From Arcobacter sp. (GTDB taxonomy: Bacteria; Campylobacterota; Campylobacteria; Campylobacterales; Arcobacteraceae), in assembly GCA_002869535.1 (NCBI GenBank), contig PKUK01000010.1:1-64000 (forward strand): a stretch of 64,000 nt of DNA, in the 5' to 3' direction. This document shows, piece after piece, positions 7,712-17,081 of the stretch. The notes under the pieces are model-generated. The model was not told the origin of the DNA. It saw only the letters and a program-made list of their open reading frames with translations, and made no database searches. The stretch's first letter is position 1. Each line of letters starts with the position of its first letter. A program made the position numbers and the translations under genes.

Positions 7712-9703
7712 ATGAATAAGAAAAAAATATTTTTAAGTGCAATAACAGCAATTGGCTTAATAAGTAGTAATTTAGTTGCGGAAGAAACTACTCAACTAGA
7801 TAATGTAAATGTATGGGAAACAGAAGTTACAAGTTCTTCTCTTAATTTAGGTGAGAAAACAATTGAGACAAAACAAGCTGATCATTTAAGTGATTTATTA
7901 AGAGATTTACCGGGAGTTGATGTGGGAGGTACTCATTCAATTAATAATAGGATTAATATAAGAGGATTACAAGATGAAAATTTAGAAATTACCTTAGATG
8001 GTGCAAAAGTTCAAAATGCAAATATGTTTCATCATATAGGTAATTTACTCATAAATCCAGATATATTAAAAAAAGCAGATATTCAAGTTGGAACTAATTC
8101 AGTTGTGAATGGAAGTTTAGGAGGATCAGTCTCTTTTGAAACAAAAGATGGAAAAGATATGTTAGAAAAAGGAAAAGACTTTGGTGCAAGAATATCTACA
8201 ACTTACAATTCTAATGATAGTATTGGTGGCTCAGTAGCTACATATGGAAAAATATTAGAGAATGCAGATTTTTTAATTTATCATAATTATTTAAATAAAA
8301 ATAATTGGAAAGATGGAAATGGAGTTGAAACCTTTGGTTCTGATGGAAAAGTAAATAATACTTTGATAAAACTAGGTTATGATATTTCTGATTCACAAAA
8401 AATATCTCTATCTTATGATACTTTAAAAGATGAGGGAGACTATGCCCCTAGACCAGATTTCGGAAGAGCTTACAATGAAGCAAGAACAGGACTTTATACT
8501 TTTCCTACTGAATATACAAGGGAAACGATTACTTTAAAACATGAATTAGATTTAGGCGATAATTTATTATTAAATACATCAATTTATTCAAATGAAAATG
8601 AACTTGAAAGATATGAAAAACTAAATGGTGTTACAGCAGTAAGACCTGGCGGATTAACTCAAGGTTTATTAAATGGAAAAGTTACAACAGAAGGTATCAA
8701 TAGTAAAGTACAAACAAATATTCAAACTGGGAATATTTTCCATACTTTTACTTATGGTGGATTGTATGATATTCAAACTAGTAAAGTAACTTGGGAAGGA
8801 GCAAAATATGGAGATGATGAAAAAGCCAAGTCATCTGCTTTATATATAGAAGATACGATAGATTTTGATAATGGTTTACTTTTAACACCTGGAATTAGAT
8901 ATAACAAATATGACTTAGATGGTTCATATGGGAAGATAAATGATAATAAATTTACATATGGTTTAGCAAGTGAATATTCTATAAATAAGAATCTTACATT
9001 GCTTGGAAGTGTAACTACTTTGTACAAAGGTGCTGAAATGGTTGATGTTTTGGCAACAAATAGAATCTATGCTCCGGATACTCCAAATCTAAAATCTGAG
9101 ACAGGAATTAATAAAGAGATTGGATTTACATATAATCAAGAAAATGTACTAGGTGCTGATAATATTGGGTTTTCATTCAAATATTTTAATACTGATATTG
9201 ATGATTACATTACAACAGTAAATAATTATACAATGACAAATTCTGGAACATTAAATTTAAAAGGATTTGAGACAAGTTTTATGTATAGATTGGATAACTT
9301 TAATGCCTTAGTTACTTATGCTCATTCTCAAACAAAATTTCAAGATACAGGTTTATCAGATCCAAAAGAACCAGGGGATAGCCTATCTGTAGGCTTAGAT
9401 TATAAGTTATTACCTAATCTATCTCTTGAGTGGAGTTCATTATTTGGGTTTAAACAAAATGATGTTCCAGGAAGTGAATATAACATCAAAGATGCATACA
9501 ATGTACATGATATAGCTGTAAATTGGAAACCAAGTAAAGTAAAAAACTTAACACTTATTGCAGGAATTGATAATATTTTTGATGAAAAATATGTTTCTCA
9601 TATTTCTGAAAATAGAAGTTTTACAGTTAGTGGAAATCTTGTTAGTACAGCAGATTATGAACCAGGAAGAAATTTTAAGCTTACTTTATCATATAAGTTT
9701 TAA
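7712..9703 (+). CDS. TonB-dependent receptor, haem/haemoglobin-receptor-like
   Basis: 663 residues with a signal peptide (cleavage near L-V-A-E), a TonB-box-like start (Q-L-D-N-V-N-V-W), a plug with L-P-G-V-D-V-G-G and I-N-I-R-G-L-Q-D-E-N-L-E-I-T-L-D-G, and a barrel ending in Y-K-F. The plug features N-M-F-H-H-I-G and V-V-N-G-S-L-G-G-S-V-S-F-E-T-K-D, with a P-N-L-K-S-E-T-G...E-I-G-F stretch resembling the N-P-N-L motif of haem receptors. A clear F-R-A-P box is missing, so haem as cargo is a suggestion only. It heads a rightward operon of four genes (to 12008) encoding small membrane proteins and a PepSY protein. Confidence 0.82.
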   Translation: MNKKKIFLSAITAIGLISSNLVAEETTQLDNVNVWETEVTSSSLNLGEKTIETKQADHLSDLLRDLPGVDVGGTHSINNRINIRGLQDENLEITLDGAKVQNANMFHHIGNLLINPDILKKADIQVGTNSVVNGSLGGSVSFETKDGKDMLEKGKDFGARISTTYNSNDSIGGSVATYGKILENADFLIYHNYLNKNNWKDGNGVETFGSDGKVNNTLIKLGYDISDSQKISLSYDTLKDEGDYAPRPDFGRAYNEARTGLYTFPTEYTRETITLKHELDLGDNLLLNTSIYSNENELERYEKLNGVTAVRPGGLTQGLLNGKVTTEGINSKVQTNIQTGNIFHTFTYGGLYDIQTSKVTWEGAKYGDDEKAKSSALYIEDTIDFDNGLLLTPGIRYNKYDLDGSYGKINDNKFTYGLASEYSINKNLTLLGSVTTLYKGAEMVDVLATNRIYAPDTPNLKSETGINKEIGFTYNQENVLGADNIGFSFKYFNTDIDDYITTVNNYTMTNSGTLNLKGFETSFMYRLDNFNALVTYAHSQTKFQDTGLSDPKEPGDSLSVGLDYKLLPNLSLEWSSLFGFKQNDVPGSEYNIKDAYNVHDIAVNWKPSKVKNLTLIAGIDNIFDEKYVSHISENRSFTVSGNLVSTADYEPGRNFKLTLSYKF

Positions 9704-9712
9704 AGAGTATAA

Positions 9713-10015
9713 ATGTTAAAAAAAATATATTTATATTTAGGTGAACCCAAGTCAAAAATTGGCTGGGTTCATGGTTTTATAGCCTGTATCGGGAGTTTTA
9801 TAAGTAGTTTTGTAATAGTGTCTTCGTTTCCCATTATTACAAAAGGAGATTTTGCTTATAAAATAATTCCTTGGATGATAATAACTCCAATAATAATTGT
9901 AGTAATTGGAACATGGCTTTTGTTTAGTAAGTCATATCTTGAAATCACAAAAAAGTTTTTTTATTTAGTTTTTTTATATTTAATTTTTATGCTTATAAAA
10001 GAAGGAGTATTATAA
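9713..10015 (+). CDS. Small three-helix membrane protein, unknown function
   Basis: 100 residues with about three predicted membrane helices (around 20-40, 52-70 and 80-97) and short polar links. It begins 9 bases after the receptor stop and its last base overlaps the start of the following PepSY gene (TAATG), so it is part of the receptor operon. I do not recognise a family. Small membrane proteins of this kind often accompany PepSY transporters in iron-uptake loci, but no function can be read from the sequence. Confidence 0.75.
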   Translation: MLKKIYLYLGEPKSKIGWVHGFIACIGSFISSFVIVSSFPIITKGDFAYKIIPWMIITPIIIVVIGTWLLFSKSYLEITKKFFYLVFLYLIFMLIKEGVL

Positions 10016-11568
10016 TGGAAAAGTTGAATATAAAATATCTTATCCGTGGACATACTATCATAGGTTTATTTTGTATTTCTTTATTTTATATCAGTGCTTA
10101 TTTTGGAAGTTTGATATTTTTCTTACCTTATATTAGTTATTGGGAACTACCTTCAAAACATATCCAGAAATCAGTAGATTATGGATTTAATATTGATGAT
10201 AAATTGGATGAAATTGTATCTAGCTATCACTTGAGTGATAAAAATATTGAGATTGTTCCTCCAAGTTTCAAAGATCCACGAATAAAGATTTCTACAAAAA
10301 ATCAATCTTCTATTTATTTAAATCCAAATAATAATGAGGTATTAGATACCTTTTATGAAAGGGATAATGTAAGTGAATTTTTTAATGAACTTCATTTTGG
10401 AGAAAATATACCAAAAGTTGGACGATTTTTGATGGGAGTAGCTTCAATAGGAGTTTTATTTTTAATACTTAGTGCTATCTTGCTTTTTGTATTTAATAAA
10501 AAAAGAACAAAAAAAGAAAAAAAATCACATAGAAGATTTTGGATAAAGTGGCATAAGAATTTAGGTTTACTTATAATTCCTTTTTTATTTATATTTGTAA
10601 TAACTGGGGCTTTTATTGGTGTTATGCTTTTTACTTCAAAACCATATGTTTTAAATGCAACACAGAACAAAGAGACAAACCTTCGAAAAGTTGTAGCTCC
10701 AATTATATTTAAACAAAAAGAGTTATTAAAAAACAGTGAAAATATAGTTGAACCTTTAAAGCTTTCCCAATTATATCGTTTGGCAAAAGTAAATTATGAA
10801 AATTTGGTAGTCAAAAATATAAATATCTATAACTATAAAAAAGATAATTCACAAGTTTTGTTTAGTGGATACTTAAGTGACAATCGAGCAATAACAGGAG
10901 AAGTCAATAGAATAAGTATTGTATTAAACAGTTATGATGGAACGGTATTTTCTAAAACAAATTTAGATGATACACATGGCATCAAAAAAAGTTTGTCTCT
11001 TTTTTATTTTTTACACTTTTTACCTGATGAAACAATATTGATTAGGATTATATTTTTTGTCTTTGGTATTGCTCTTTGCGTATCATTAGCATTTGGATAC
11101 TTAATCTGGGCACAAAAAAAACTAAATGATAATAATAGTTTTATTTGGTCAAATTTTTTAAATAGAGTAGTTTTAACTATAATTATAGGCTCAATTACTT
11201 GTAGTAGTATATTATTTTTTACGCATTATTTAATTCCAAATGAATTTATCCATAAGGATTTATTTATGAAAGGAATTTTTTACATTATGTTTTTTTCTTT
11301 ATTAATGTATAGTTTTTATGAAAATATGATTTCAAAAGTAATAAAAATAAATTTGTATATGAGTAGTTTGTTATTATTTACAGCAGTTTTTTTACATGGG
11401 ATTAAAACGGACATATTTATTTGGGATAGTTTTATAAATAAGATGGATGTAGTTTTTTATGTGGATTTAATACTTCTTATAATCTCAGGAACAATTTTTT
11501 ATTTTGCTAAAAAGATAAAACCAACTTTTTTATATAAGTTTGATTATGAAAAGGAGTTGAAATGTTGA
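10015..11568 (+). CDS. PepSY domain-containing membrane protein (PepSY_TM)
   Basis: 517 residues. It opens with L-I-R-G-H-T-I-I-G-L-F and a first helix, followed by a PepSY-like periplasmic region, a helix pair around 140-165 and 180-215 with K-W-H-K-N-L-G-L-L, another periplasmic region and at least four further helices. The spaced histidines at helix ends (G-H-T, L-H-F, W-H-K-N, L-H-F-L) are the likely haem or metal ligands of the PepSY_TM family, some of which act as inner-membrane iron reductases. It is the third gene of the receptor operon, preceded by an AAAGGAG site. The exact substrate is unknown. Confidence 0.82.
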   Translation: MEKLNIKYLIRGHTIIGLFCISLFYISAYFGSLIFFLPYISYWELPSKHIQKSVDYGFNIDDKLDEIVSSYHLSDKNIEIVPPSFKDPRIKISTKNQSSIYLNPNNNEVLDTFYERDNVSEFFNELHFGENIPKVGRFLMGVASIGVLFLILSAILLFVFNKKRTKKEKKSHRRFWIKWHKNLGLLIIPFLFIFVITGAFIGVMLFTSKPYVLNATQNKETNLRKVVAPIIFKQKELLKNSENIVEPLKLSQLYRLAKVNYENLVVKNINIYNYKKDNSQVLFSGYLSDNRAITGEVNRISIVLNSYDGTVFSKTNLDDTHGIKKSLSLFYFLHFLPDETILIRIIFFVFGIALCVSLAFGYLIWAQKKLNDNNSFIWSNFLNRVVLTIIIGSITCSSILFFTHYLIPNEFIHKDLFMKGIFYIMFFSLLMYSFYENMISKVIKINLYMSSLLLFTAVFLHGIKTDIFIWDSFINKMDVVFYVDLILLIISGTIFYFAKKIKPTFLYKFDYEKELKC

Positions 11569-12008
11569 AGAAAATATTTATAATAAATTTGTTTTTTTTA
11601 GTTAGTTTTTGTTTTGCACATGAAAAACAAAATGCAGACTTATATTTAAGTTTACAAGGTAATAATAAAATAAAAATAGAAATAAAAGAGTTTAGGACAA
11701 ATAATGAAATATTTTTTAATCAAATTAAAATAATTTCAATGAAAAGTAATCAAATATTAGATGAATTTTTTTTAGATAAATCAAATCAAATTTTGGAAAT
11801 ACCAAATGAAGAGTATTATGTACTTGTACAAATAGGTAATAGTCTAGTTTCTAAACAAGGTATTTATTACAAAGAGAGTTTGAAAAATAGTGTTGATTAT
11901 TTAAATTTTTTTATGCTAATTAATATATTATTGTTCTTTATTTCATTAGTCTTATTTAATTTTAGAATTAAGAAATATAAGATAAAAAGTATAAACCTAC
12001 AAAATTAA
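11562..12008 (+). CDS. Periplasmic/membrane-anchored protein of unknown function
   Basis: 148 residues with an N-terminal signal peptide (hydrophobic stretch ending F-C-F-A-H-E), a beta-rich periplasmic middle part and a C-terminal membrane helix (about 115-135) followed by a lysine-rich cytoplasmic tail. It overlaps the PepSY gene by 7 bases and ends the receptor operon. The architecture, a periplasmic domain tethered at the C-terminus, suggests an accessory of the iron or haem uptake route, but I recognise no family. Confidence 0.7.
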   Translation: MLKKIFIINLFFLVSFCFAHEKQNADLYLSLQGNNKIKIEIKEFRTNNEIFFNQIKIISMKSNQILDEFFLDKSNQILEIPNEEYYVLVQIGNSLVSKQGIYYKESLKNSVDYLNFFMLINILLFFISLVLFNFRIKKYKIKSINLQN

Positions 12009-12025
12009 ACTATTAAAAGAGTATT

Positions 12026-12057
12026 TTTCCTAGTAAGATAAATAAAAAACTAGGAAA
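12026..12057 (+). promoter_or_regulatory. Stem-loop covering the ribosome site of the photolyase gene
   Basis: TTTCCTAGT (12026-12034) pairs with ACTAGGAAA (12049-12057). The right arm contains the AGGAAA ribosome site of the TTG start at 12062. No T tract follows, so this is not a typical intrinsic terminator; it would hide the ribosome site. Confidence 0.45.
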
Positions 12058-12061
12058 GATA

Positions 12062-13394
12062 TTGAAACAAATACTTTGGTTTAGAAGAGATTTAAGAGTA
12101 AGAGATAACAAAATCTTAGAAAAAGCATCTAATGAAGTAATGCCTATATTTATTTTTGACAAAAATATTTTGGAAAAACTAGATAGGGATGATAAAAGGG
12201 TTACATTTATTTATGATGCAGTATTAGCATTAAAAAAATCTCTTGAAACTCTTGGTTTAGATTTGTACATATTTTATGATACACCTAAAAATGTCTTTAT
12301 GAATCTTAAAAAAGATGGCTTTGATGAAGTTTTATGTTCAGGTGATTTTGACTCTTACTCACAAAAAAGAGATAAAGAGATAAATGAAATACTACCTTTA
12401 AAAAGATATCTAGACTCATTTTTAATCAATCCAAAAAGAAATCTAAAAAAAGATGAAACACCTTACAAAGTATTTACTCCTTTTTATAAGTCTCTGTCTT
12501 GGTTAAGTTCTTCAGATAAGATAGGTGAATCAAATGTAAATCCAGATTTAAAACTATATAAATATAAAAGTAAAAACCCCACTTTAGAAGAGATTGGATT
12601 TAAAAGAGTTGAGCTGCCAGGGTTTTTAAACCAAACACCACAAAATAGACTAGATAATTTTAAAGAAAAAGTTGAAGAGTATGAAAAAAATAGAGATATA
12701 TTTTATAAAGATGGAACTTCTAACTTAGGAATTGACTTAAGATTTGGGACAATATCACCTAGAATGATTTTTAATGAAATTAAAAAACTAGATGGAAAGA
12801 ATAGTGAAGTTTTTATAATACAACTTTTTTGGAGAGAGTTTTACAACTATATTTTGTTTCATTTTCCAAAAAGTGAAAGTGAAAATTGGAATGGCATAGA
12901 GATAACTTGGCGTGAAAATGAAGAGGATTTTCAAAAGTGGTGTGAAGGTAAAACAGGAGTTCCAATAATAGATGCAGCTATGAGACACTTCAATAAAACT
13001 GGAATGATGCACAACAGACTCAGAATGATAGTATCATCTTTTTTATGCAAAAACTTACTTATCCATTGGAAAAAAGGTGAGCAATATTTTGCAAAAAAAG
13101 TTACTTGATTATGATGCTTGTTCAAATATTGGTTCATGGCAATGGGCCGCTAGTACAGGGGCAGATAGCGTACCATATTTTAGGATTTTTAATCCATATT
13201 TACAATCAGGTAAATTTGATAAAGAGGCTATTTTTATAAAAAGTATAATACCAGAGTTAAAAGAAGTAGACTCAAAACTTATACATATAGAAGGTGCTTT
13301 AAAAGATAAATATATAAGTCCAATAGTAGATATAAAGTACTCAAGAGAGAAAGCTATAAGAGCTTTTAAAGAGGCAAAAAATGCAAAAGTATGA
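12062..13394 (+). pseudogene. phrB: Deoxyribodipyrimidine photolyase, interrupted by a +1 frameshift
   Basis: Photolyases repair UV-induced pyrimidine dimers with light, using FAD and an antenna. The first frame (12062-13108, TTG start behind an AGGAAA site) has the N-terminal L-W-F-R-R-D-L-R antenna-domain signature and the FAD-binding W-R-E-F-Y-N-Y and M-R-H-F-N...M-H-N-R-L-R-M-I motifs. It then runs into a stop after F-A-K-K. The family sequence continues in the next frame (to 13394) with L-L-D-Y-D-A-C-S-N-I-G-S-W-Q-W-A-A-S-T-G. Removing one A from the A7 run at about 13091-13097 restores an intact protein of about 443 residues, normal for the family. It could be decay, a sequencing error in the homopolymer, or slippage-dependent expression. 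Confidence 0.85.
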
Positions 13395-14799
13395 TTTAGC
13401 AATAGTAGGTTCTGGAATTGGTGGGGCACTGATTGGAGCATTAAACAAAGATAAAAAGCATATTCTGTTTGAAAAAGATAGCAACCTTGGGGGATGTGCT
13501 AGTACTTTTAAAAGATATGGAAACTATTATAATACAGGAGCAACAACTTTTGTGGGCTATGAAGATAATCATATTATAAAAGATATATTTGATAAGATGG
13601 GGTACAGTCCAGATATAGAAGAATCAAAAGTAGCAATAAGAACAATACAAAATAAAAAAGTAGTAGATAGGGTAAGAGATTTTGAGCACTTTTTATCTCA
13701 AATGCAAGAGTACTATCCAAATAAAAATAATAGAATTTTTTGGGAAAAGATAAAAAATATTGATGAAAGATTTTGGCAGGTAAAGAATATACATTTTGCA
13801 AAATATAGTTTAAAATCTTATATAAAATCTTTGCTTACTTTTAAAGATATGATTAGAACTTTTGAGATGGATTTATTTAAAAGTGCAGATTCTTTTATCA
13901 AAGAGACTTTAGGAGATATTTCGCAAGAGTACAAAAACTTTATAGATGCACAACTTCTTATTACTGTTCAAAGTAGGTCAAAAGATGTTTCCTTATTATC
14001 TATGGCTTTAGGTTTATCTTATCCTTTTCATAAAGTATTTTATGTAAATAATGGAATGGGAACAATTATAGAAGATATACTAAAAGATGTAAATGTTCAT
14101 AAAAATGAAGAGATATTTAAAATAAAAAGAAAGGAAGATTACTATTTGATTGATTCATCTAAAGGTGAATATCAAGCAAAAAATATTGTATTAAATACAA
14201 CTATTTATGATAGTAAGAATCTTTTTGATGAAAAAATAAAATCTTATTATGAAAAGTTTGAGTTTAGTGATCAAAGTGCCTTTACACTTTATCTTAGCAT
14301 TGATAGTAAAAAAGAGTTTTTAGAACACTATCAAATTATCTTAAAAGATGAAATTCCAAACTGTATTTCAAACTCTTTTTTTATCTCTTTTTCAAAACTA
14401 AGTGATGATAAGCTGAGTCAAAATGGATATAGTGTTACCATCTCAACTCACACCAAAGTGAGTACTTGGAAACTATTATCAAAAGATAGATATAAAAAAC
14501 AAAAAGAGCTAACTGAAAACTTTATATTAGGCCATTTTTTAGATTATTTTGATAGTATAAACAAAGAGCAAATAACAAAAACATTTTCTGCCACAAGTGC
14601 AACTTTTCAAAGATTTATTGGAAGGCAAAATTGTGGTGGGAAAGCTATAAATATTAAATCAATTTTAAAAACTCCAACTTGTACAACACCCTTCAAAGGT
14701 CTATATAATGTGGGAGATACAATTTTTGCGGGTCAAGGTTGGCCAGGAGTTGCACTAGGTGCAAGTATATTAAATAAGGAACTAAATGAAGAGTTTTGA
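13381..14799 (+). CDS. CrtI/phytoene-desaturase-like FAD oxidoreductase
   Basis: 472 residues. The N-terminus has the dinucleotide-binding motif A-I-V-G-S-G-I-G-G-A followed by L-G-G-C-A-S-T-F-K-R-Y-G, typical of the CrtI/amine-oxidase superfamily, and the C-terminus has the matching FAD motif G-L-Y-N-V-G-D-T-I-F-A-G-Q-G-W-P-G-V-A. Such enzymes desaturate or isomerise carotenoids or retinoids or oxidise lipids. No phytoene synthase is present in the window, so a carotenoid role is not established. It overlaps the photolyase end by 14 bases and the next kinase by 14, a tight operon. The photolyase and peroxidase neighbours suggest light or oxidative stress. Confidence 0.8.
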   Translation: MQKYDLAIVGSGIGGALIGALNKDKKHILFEKDSNLGGCASTFKRYGNYYNTGATTFVGYEDNHIIKDIFDKMGYSPDIEESKVAIRTIQNKKVVDRVRDFEHFLSQMQEYYPNKNNRIFWEKIKNIDERFWQVKNIHFAKYSLKSYIKSLLTFKDMIRTFEMDLFKSADSFIKETLGDISQEYKNFIDAQLLITVQSRSKDVSLLSMALGLSYPFHKVFYVNNGMGTIIEDILKDVNVHKNEEIFKIKRKEDYYLIDSSKGEYQAKNIVLNTTIYDSKNLFDEKIKSYYEKFEFSDQSAFTLYLSIDSKKEFLEHYQIILKDEIPNCISNSFFISFSKLSDDKLSQNGYSVTISTHTKVSTWKLLSKDRYKKQKELTENFILGHFLDYFDSINKEQITKTFSATSATFQRFIGRQNCGGKAINIKSILKTPTCTTPFKGLYNVGDTIFAGQGWPGVALGASILNKELNEEF

Positions 14800-15775
14800 A
14801 CTACAAATTTCCTATAAAGATTGGCTTTATATAGTCATAATAGGGATGTTTTTTGGTTTTTTGATTTCTTTGGTTTTTTATTATATAAATGAAGAAATTA
14901 GGTATATCTCAACTATAGTTTTTAGTACAGTTTGTGCTTTTTTTATCTCATTTTTTTCTTTTTTCTTTATTACTATTTCAAACTTTTATATTTTGCCAAA
15001 TACCCAAAAAAAGTATTGGTATATTATTAGTTTTATTTTCTCTTTTTTAGCTGGCTGGTGTGGTTTTTCTTTGACTTATATTTTATTTGATGGTAGTTAT
15101 CCAATCGTAAAACTATTATCTGTACATTGGCTAGCAATTGGCATTACAATTGGGCTTTTAACTTTTTTGATTGGTTTGATTTTACATCAATTTATATCTA
15201 TGAAATATAAAAATGAGTTAGTACATAGCGAAGTTTTACAGACTAAACTGGAAGTTTTGGAGAGTGAGTTAAACCCACACTTTTTATTTAATGCATTAAA
15301 TTCTATCTCAGAACTTATATATCAAGACCAAAAAAAAGCAGAAGAATCAGTTTTGAAATTATCAAAATTTTTACGAAATGCTATTACCAAAAAAGGTTTG
15401 ATTGATTTAAAAAGTGAAATTGATATGTTAAATACTTATTTACATATAGAAAATATAAGATTTGATGAAAAAATAGTATTTAATCTTAAATGTGATGAAA
15501 AGTATTATGATATGCTTTTACCAAAATTTTCTATACAACTTTTAGTAGAAAATGCCATAAAGCATGGATTTACAGGAGAACTTTTAGTTATAGATGTAAT
15601 TGTTGATGAAAAAAAGGTTGAAGTGATAAATAATGGAAAGATTACTTCAAAAGTAGTTTTTGGAGTAGGATTAAATAACTTACAAAAAAGGTTACATATA
15701 CTTAAAATTGGCTATTTAAAAAGTACTATTGAAGATGATAAAATGAAGTTTATAATACATAGGAGTAATAGATGA
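14786..15775 (+). CDS. LytS-family sensor histidine kinase
   Basis: 329 residues with four membrane helices (about 15-35, 45-70, 80-105, 112-138) and a cytoplasmic His_kinase domain containing E-S-E-L-N-P-H-F-L-F-N-A-L-N-S-I, the LytS/YehU-type phospho-acceptor, then a HATPase part with V-E-N-A-I-K-H-G-F. No separate input domain is visible; sensing is probably by the membrane part. It overlaps the upstream oxidoreductase by 14 bases and the downstream LytTR regulator by 4 (ATGA), so all belong to one operon and the pair likely controls this cluster. Confidence 0.87.
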   Translation: MKSFELQISYKDWLYIVIIGMFFGFLISLVFYYINEEIRYISTIVFSTVCAFFISFFSFFFITISNFYILPNTQKKYWYIISFIFSFLAGWCGFSLTYILFDGSYPIVKLLSVHWLAIGITIGLLTFLIGLILHQFISMKYKNELVHSEVLQTKLEVLESELNPHFLFNALNSISELIYQDQKKAEESVLKLSKFLRNAITKKGLIDLKSEIDMLNTYLHIENIRFDEKIVFNLKCDEKYYDMLLPKFSIQLLVENAIKHGFTGELLVIDVIVDEKKVEVINNGKITSKVVFGVGLNNLQKRLHILKIGYLKSTIEDDKMKFIIHRSNR

Positions 15776-16482
15776 AAGTGATGATAGTAGATGATGAAAA
15801 GCTTGCTCTTAGTAGACTTACAAGGCTTTTAAATGAAGAAGGAATAGAAGATATTAAAAGTTTTACTTCGCCAAGTCTTGCTTTAGTAGAAGCTACAAAA
15901 ACAAAATTTGATGTGATATTTCTAGATATATCTATGCCAGAAATTACAGGCTTAGAACTTGCAAATACTATATTAAGTCTTGAGCCAAAGACTTTTATTG
16001 TCTTTCAAACAGCATATAGTGAACACGCCATAGAGGCATTTAAAATTGGTGGAATAGATTACTTGATGAAACCAATAGAGAGTGCTGACATAAAAAGAGT
16101 ACTAGAAAAAATAAAAAGTTTCAAACAGTCAAGCCAAGTAAATGATGAAAAACTTTTAGGAAAAAGAGGAAACAAAATATATCTAATCAAGTTAGATGAC
16201 ATATATTTTATAAAAGCAGATCTTGATGAAGTGCTTGTTCGTATAAAAGATGCAGATGTGTATGTAAAAAGAAAAATTGGTGATTTGGAAAAACTTTTAG
16301 ATAAAAAGAAGTTTTTTAGAATACACCGTTCAATCATAGTAAATGTGGACAAAATAAAGTCAATGGAGAGTGTTGAACAATCAAAATTAACCATAAGTTT
16401 TGAAGATATTGATTCTATTGTAACAAGCTCAAAAGATGGCGCTAAAGAGTTTAGAGAGTATTTGGATAGAAGAAGCCTCTAA
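15772..16482 (+). CDS. LytTR-family response regulator
   Basis: 236 residues: a receiver domain (about 1-120) with V-D-D-E, the phospho-acceptor in V-I-F-L-D-I-S-M-P and K-P-I, and a C-terminal LytTR DNA-binding domain (about 135-235) with F-F-R-I-H-R-S-I-I-V-N-V-D-K-I. It is the cognate partner of the LytS kinase, with a 4-base overlap. LytTR proteins bind paired short direct repeats; none is obvious to me in the immediate upstream region. Confidence 0.9.
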   Translation: MKVMIVDDEKLALSRLTRLLNEEGIEDIKSFTSPSLALVEATKTKFDVIFLDISMPEITGLELANTILSLEPKTFIVFQTAYSEHAIEAFKIGGIDYLMKPIESADIKRVLEKIKSFKQSSQVNDEKLLGKRGNKIYLIKLDDIYFIKADLDEVLVRIKDADVYVKRKIGDLEKLLDKKKFFRIHRSIIVNVDKIKSMESVEQSKLTISFEDIDSIVTSSKDGAKEFREYLDRRSL

Positions 16483-16506
16483 ACTTACAAAAAACTACTA
16501 TTAAAA

Positions 16507-16541
16507 CTTCTATTTTGATGATAAAATTTTCAAAATAGGAG
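16507..16541 (+). promoter_or_regulatory. Stem-loop hiding the ribosome site of the peroxidase gene
   Basis: CTTCTATTTTGA (16507-16518) pairs with TCAAAATAGGAG (16530-16541) with one G-U pair, giving a 12-bp stem and an 11-base loop. The right arm contains AGGAG, the ribosome site of the ATG at 16548. No T tract follows, so translational control is more likely than termination. Confidence 0.5.
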
Positions 16542-16547
16542 GACTAA

Positions 16548-17081
16548 ATGAATAAATTATTAACAATTTTACTTTTTTTTATTCCATTACTTGGAGTATC
16601 CCAAACATCAATTTATGATATTAAAGTTAAAACAATAGATAACGAAGAAATCTCTTTATCAAAGTACAAAAACAAAGTCATGCTAATAGTAAATGTAGCA
16701 AGTAAGTGTGGATTTACTTATCAGTATGAAGGTTTAGAAAAATTACATGAAAAATACTCTGCTAAAGGCTTGAGTGTTTTAGGTTTTCCCTGTAATCAGT
16801 TTTTAAATCAAGAACAAGGAACTAACAAAGATATAAAAGAGTTTTGCTCCTTAACTTATGACGTGAAGTTTGATATGTTCTCTAAAATAGATGTTAACGG
16901 CGATGATACACATCCTTTGTATACTTATCTAAAATCGTCTCAATCAGGTCTATTTGGAACAGAATCTATAAAATGGAATTTTACTAAGTTTTTAGTTGAT
17001 AAAAAAGGTAGGGTAATTAAAAGATATGCTCCATCAACAAACCCTAGTGAAATCGAAAATGATATAAAAGAGTTATTATGA
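16548..17081 (+). CDS. Glutathione peroxidase family protein, exported
   Basis: 177 residues with an N-terminal signal peptide (M-N-K-L-L-T-I-L-L-F-F-I-P-L-L-G-V-S-Q) and a full thiol-peroxidase fold. The catalytic cysteine is in N-V-A-S-K-C-G-F-T, and the conserved F-P-C-N-Q-F and W-N-F-T-K-F boxes supply the Gln, Trp and Asn of the active site. Cysteine replaces selenocysteine, as usual in bacteria. It reduces peroxides, here probably in the periplasm. Its ribosome site is inside a stem-loop, and its stop overlaps the next gene by 4 bases. Confidence 0.9.
   Translation: MNKLLTILLFFIPLLGVSQTSIYDIKVKTIDNEEISLSKYKNKVMLIVNVASKCGFTYQYEGLEKLHEKYSAKGLSVLGFPCNQFLNQEQGTNKDIKEFCSLTYDVKFDMFSKIDVNGDDTHPLYTYLKSSQSGLFGTESIKWNFTKFLVDKKGRVIKRYAPSTNPSEIENDIKELL

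Noticed and set aside
13381-14799. Carotenoid biosynthesis locus
   Set aside because: Only a CrtI-like oxidoreductase is present; there is no phytoene synthase or cyclase, so carotenoid synthesis cannot be claimed.
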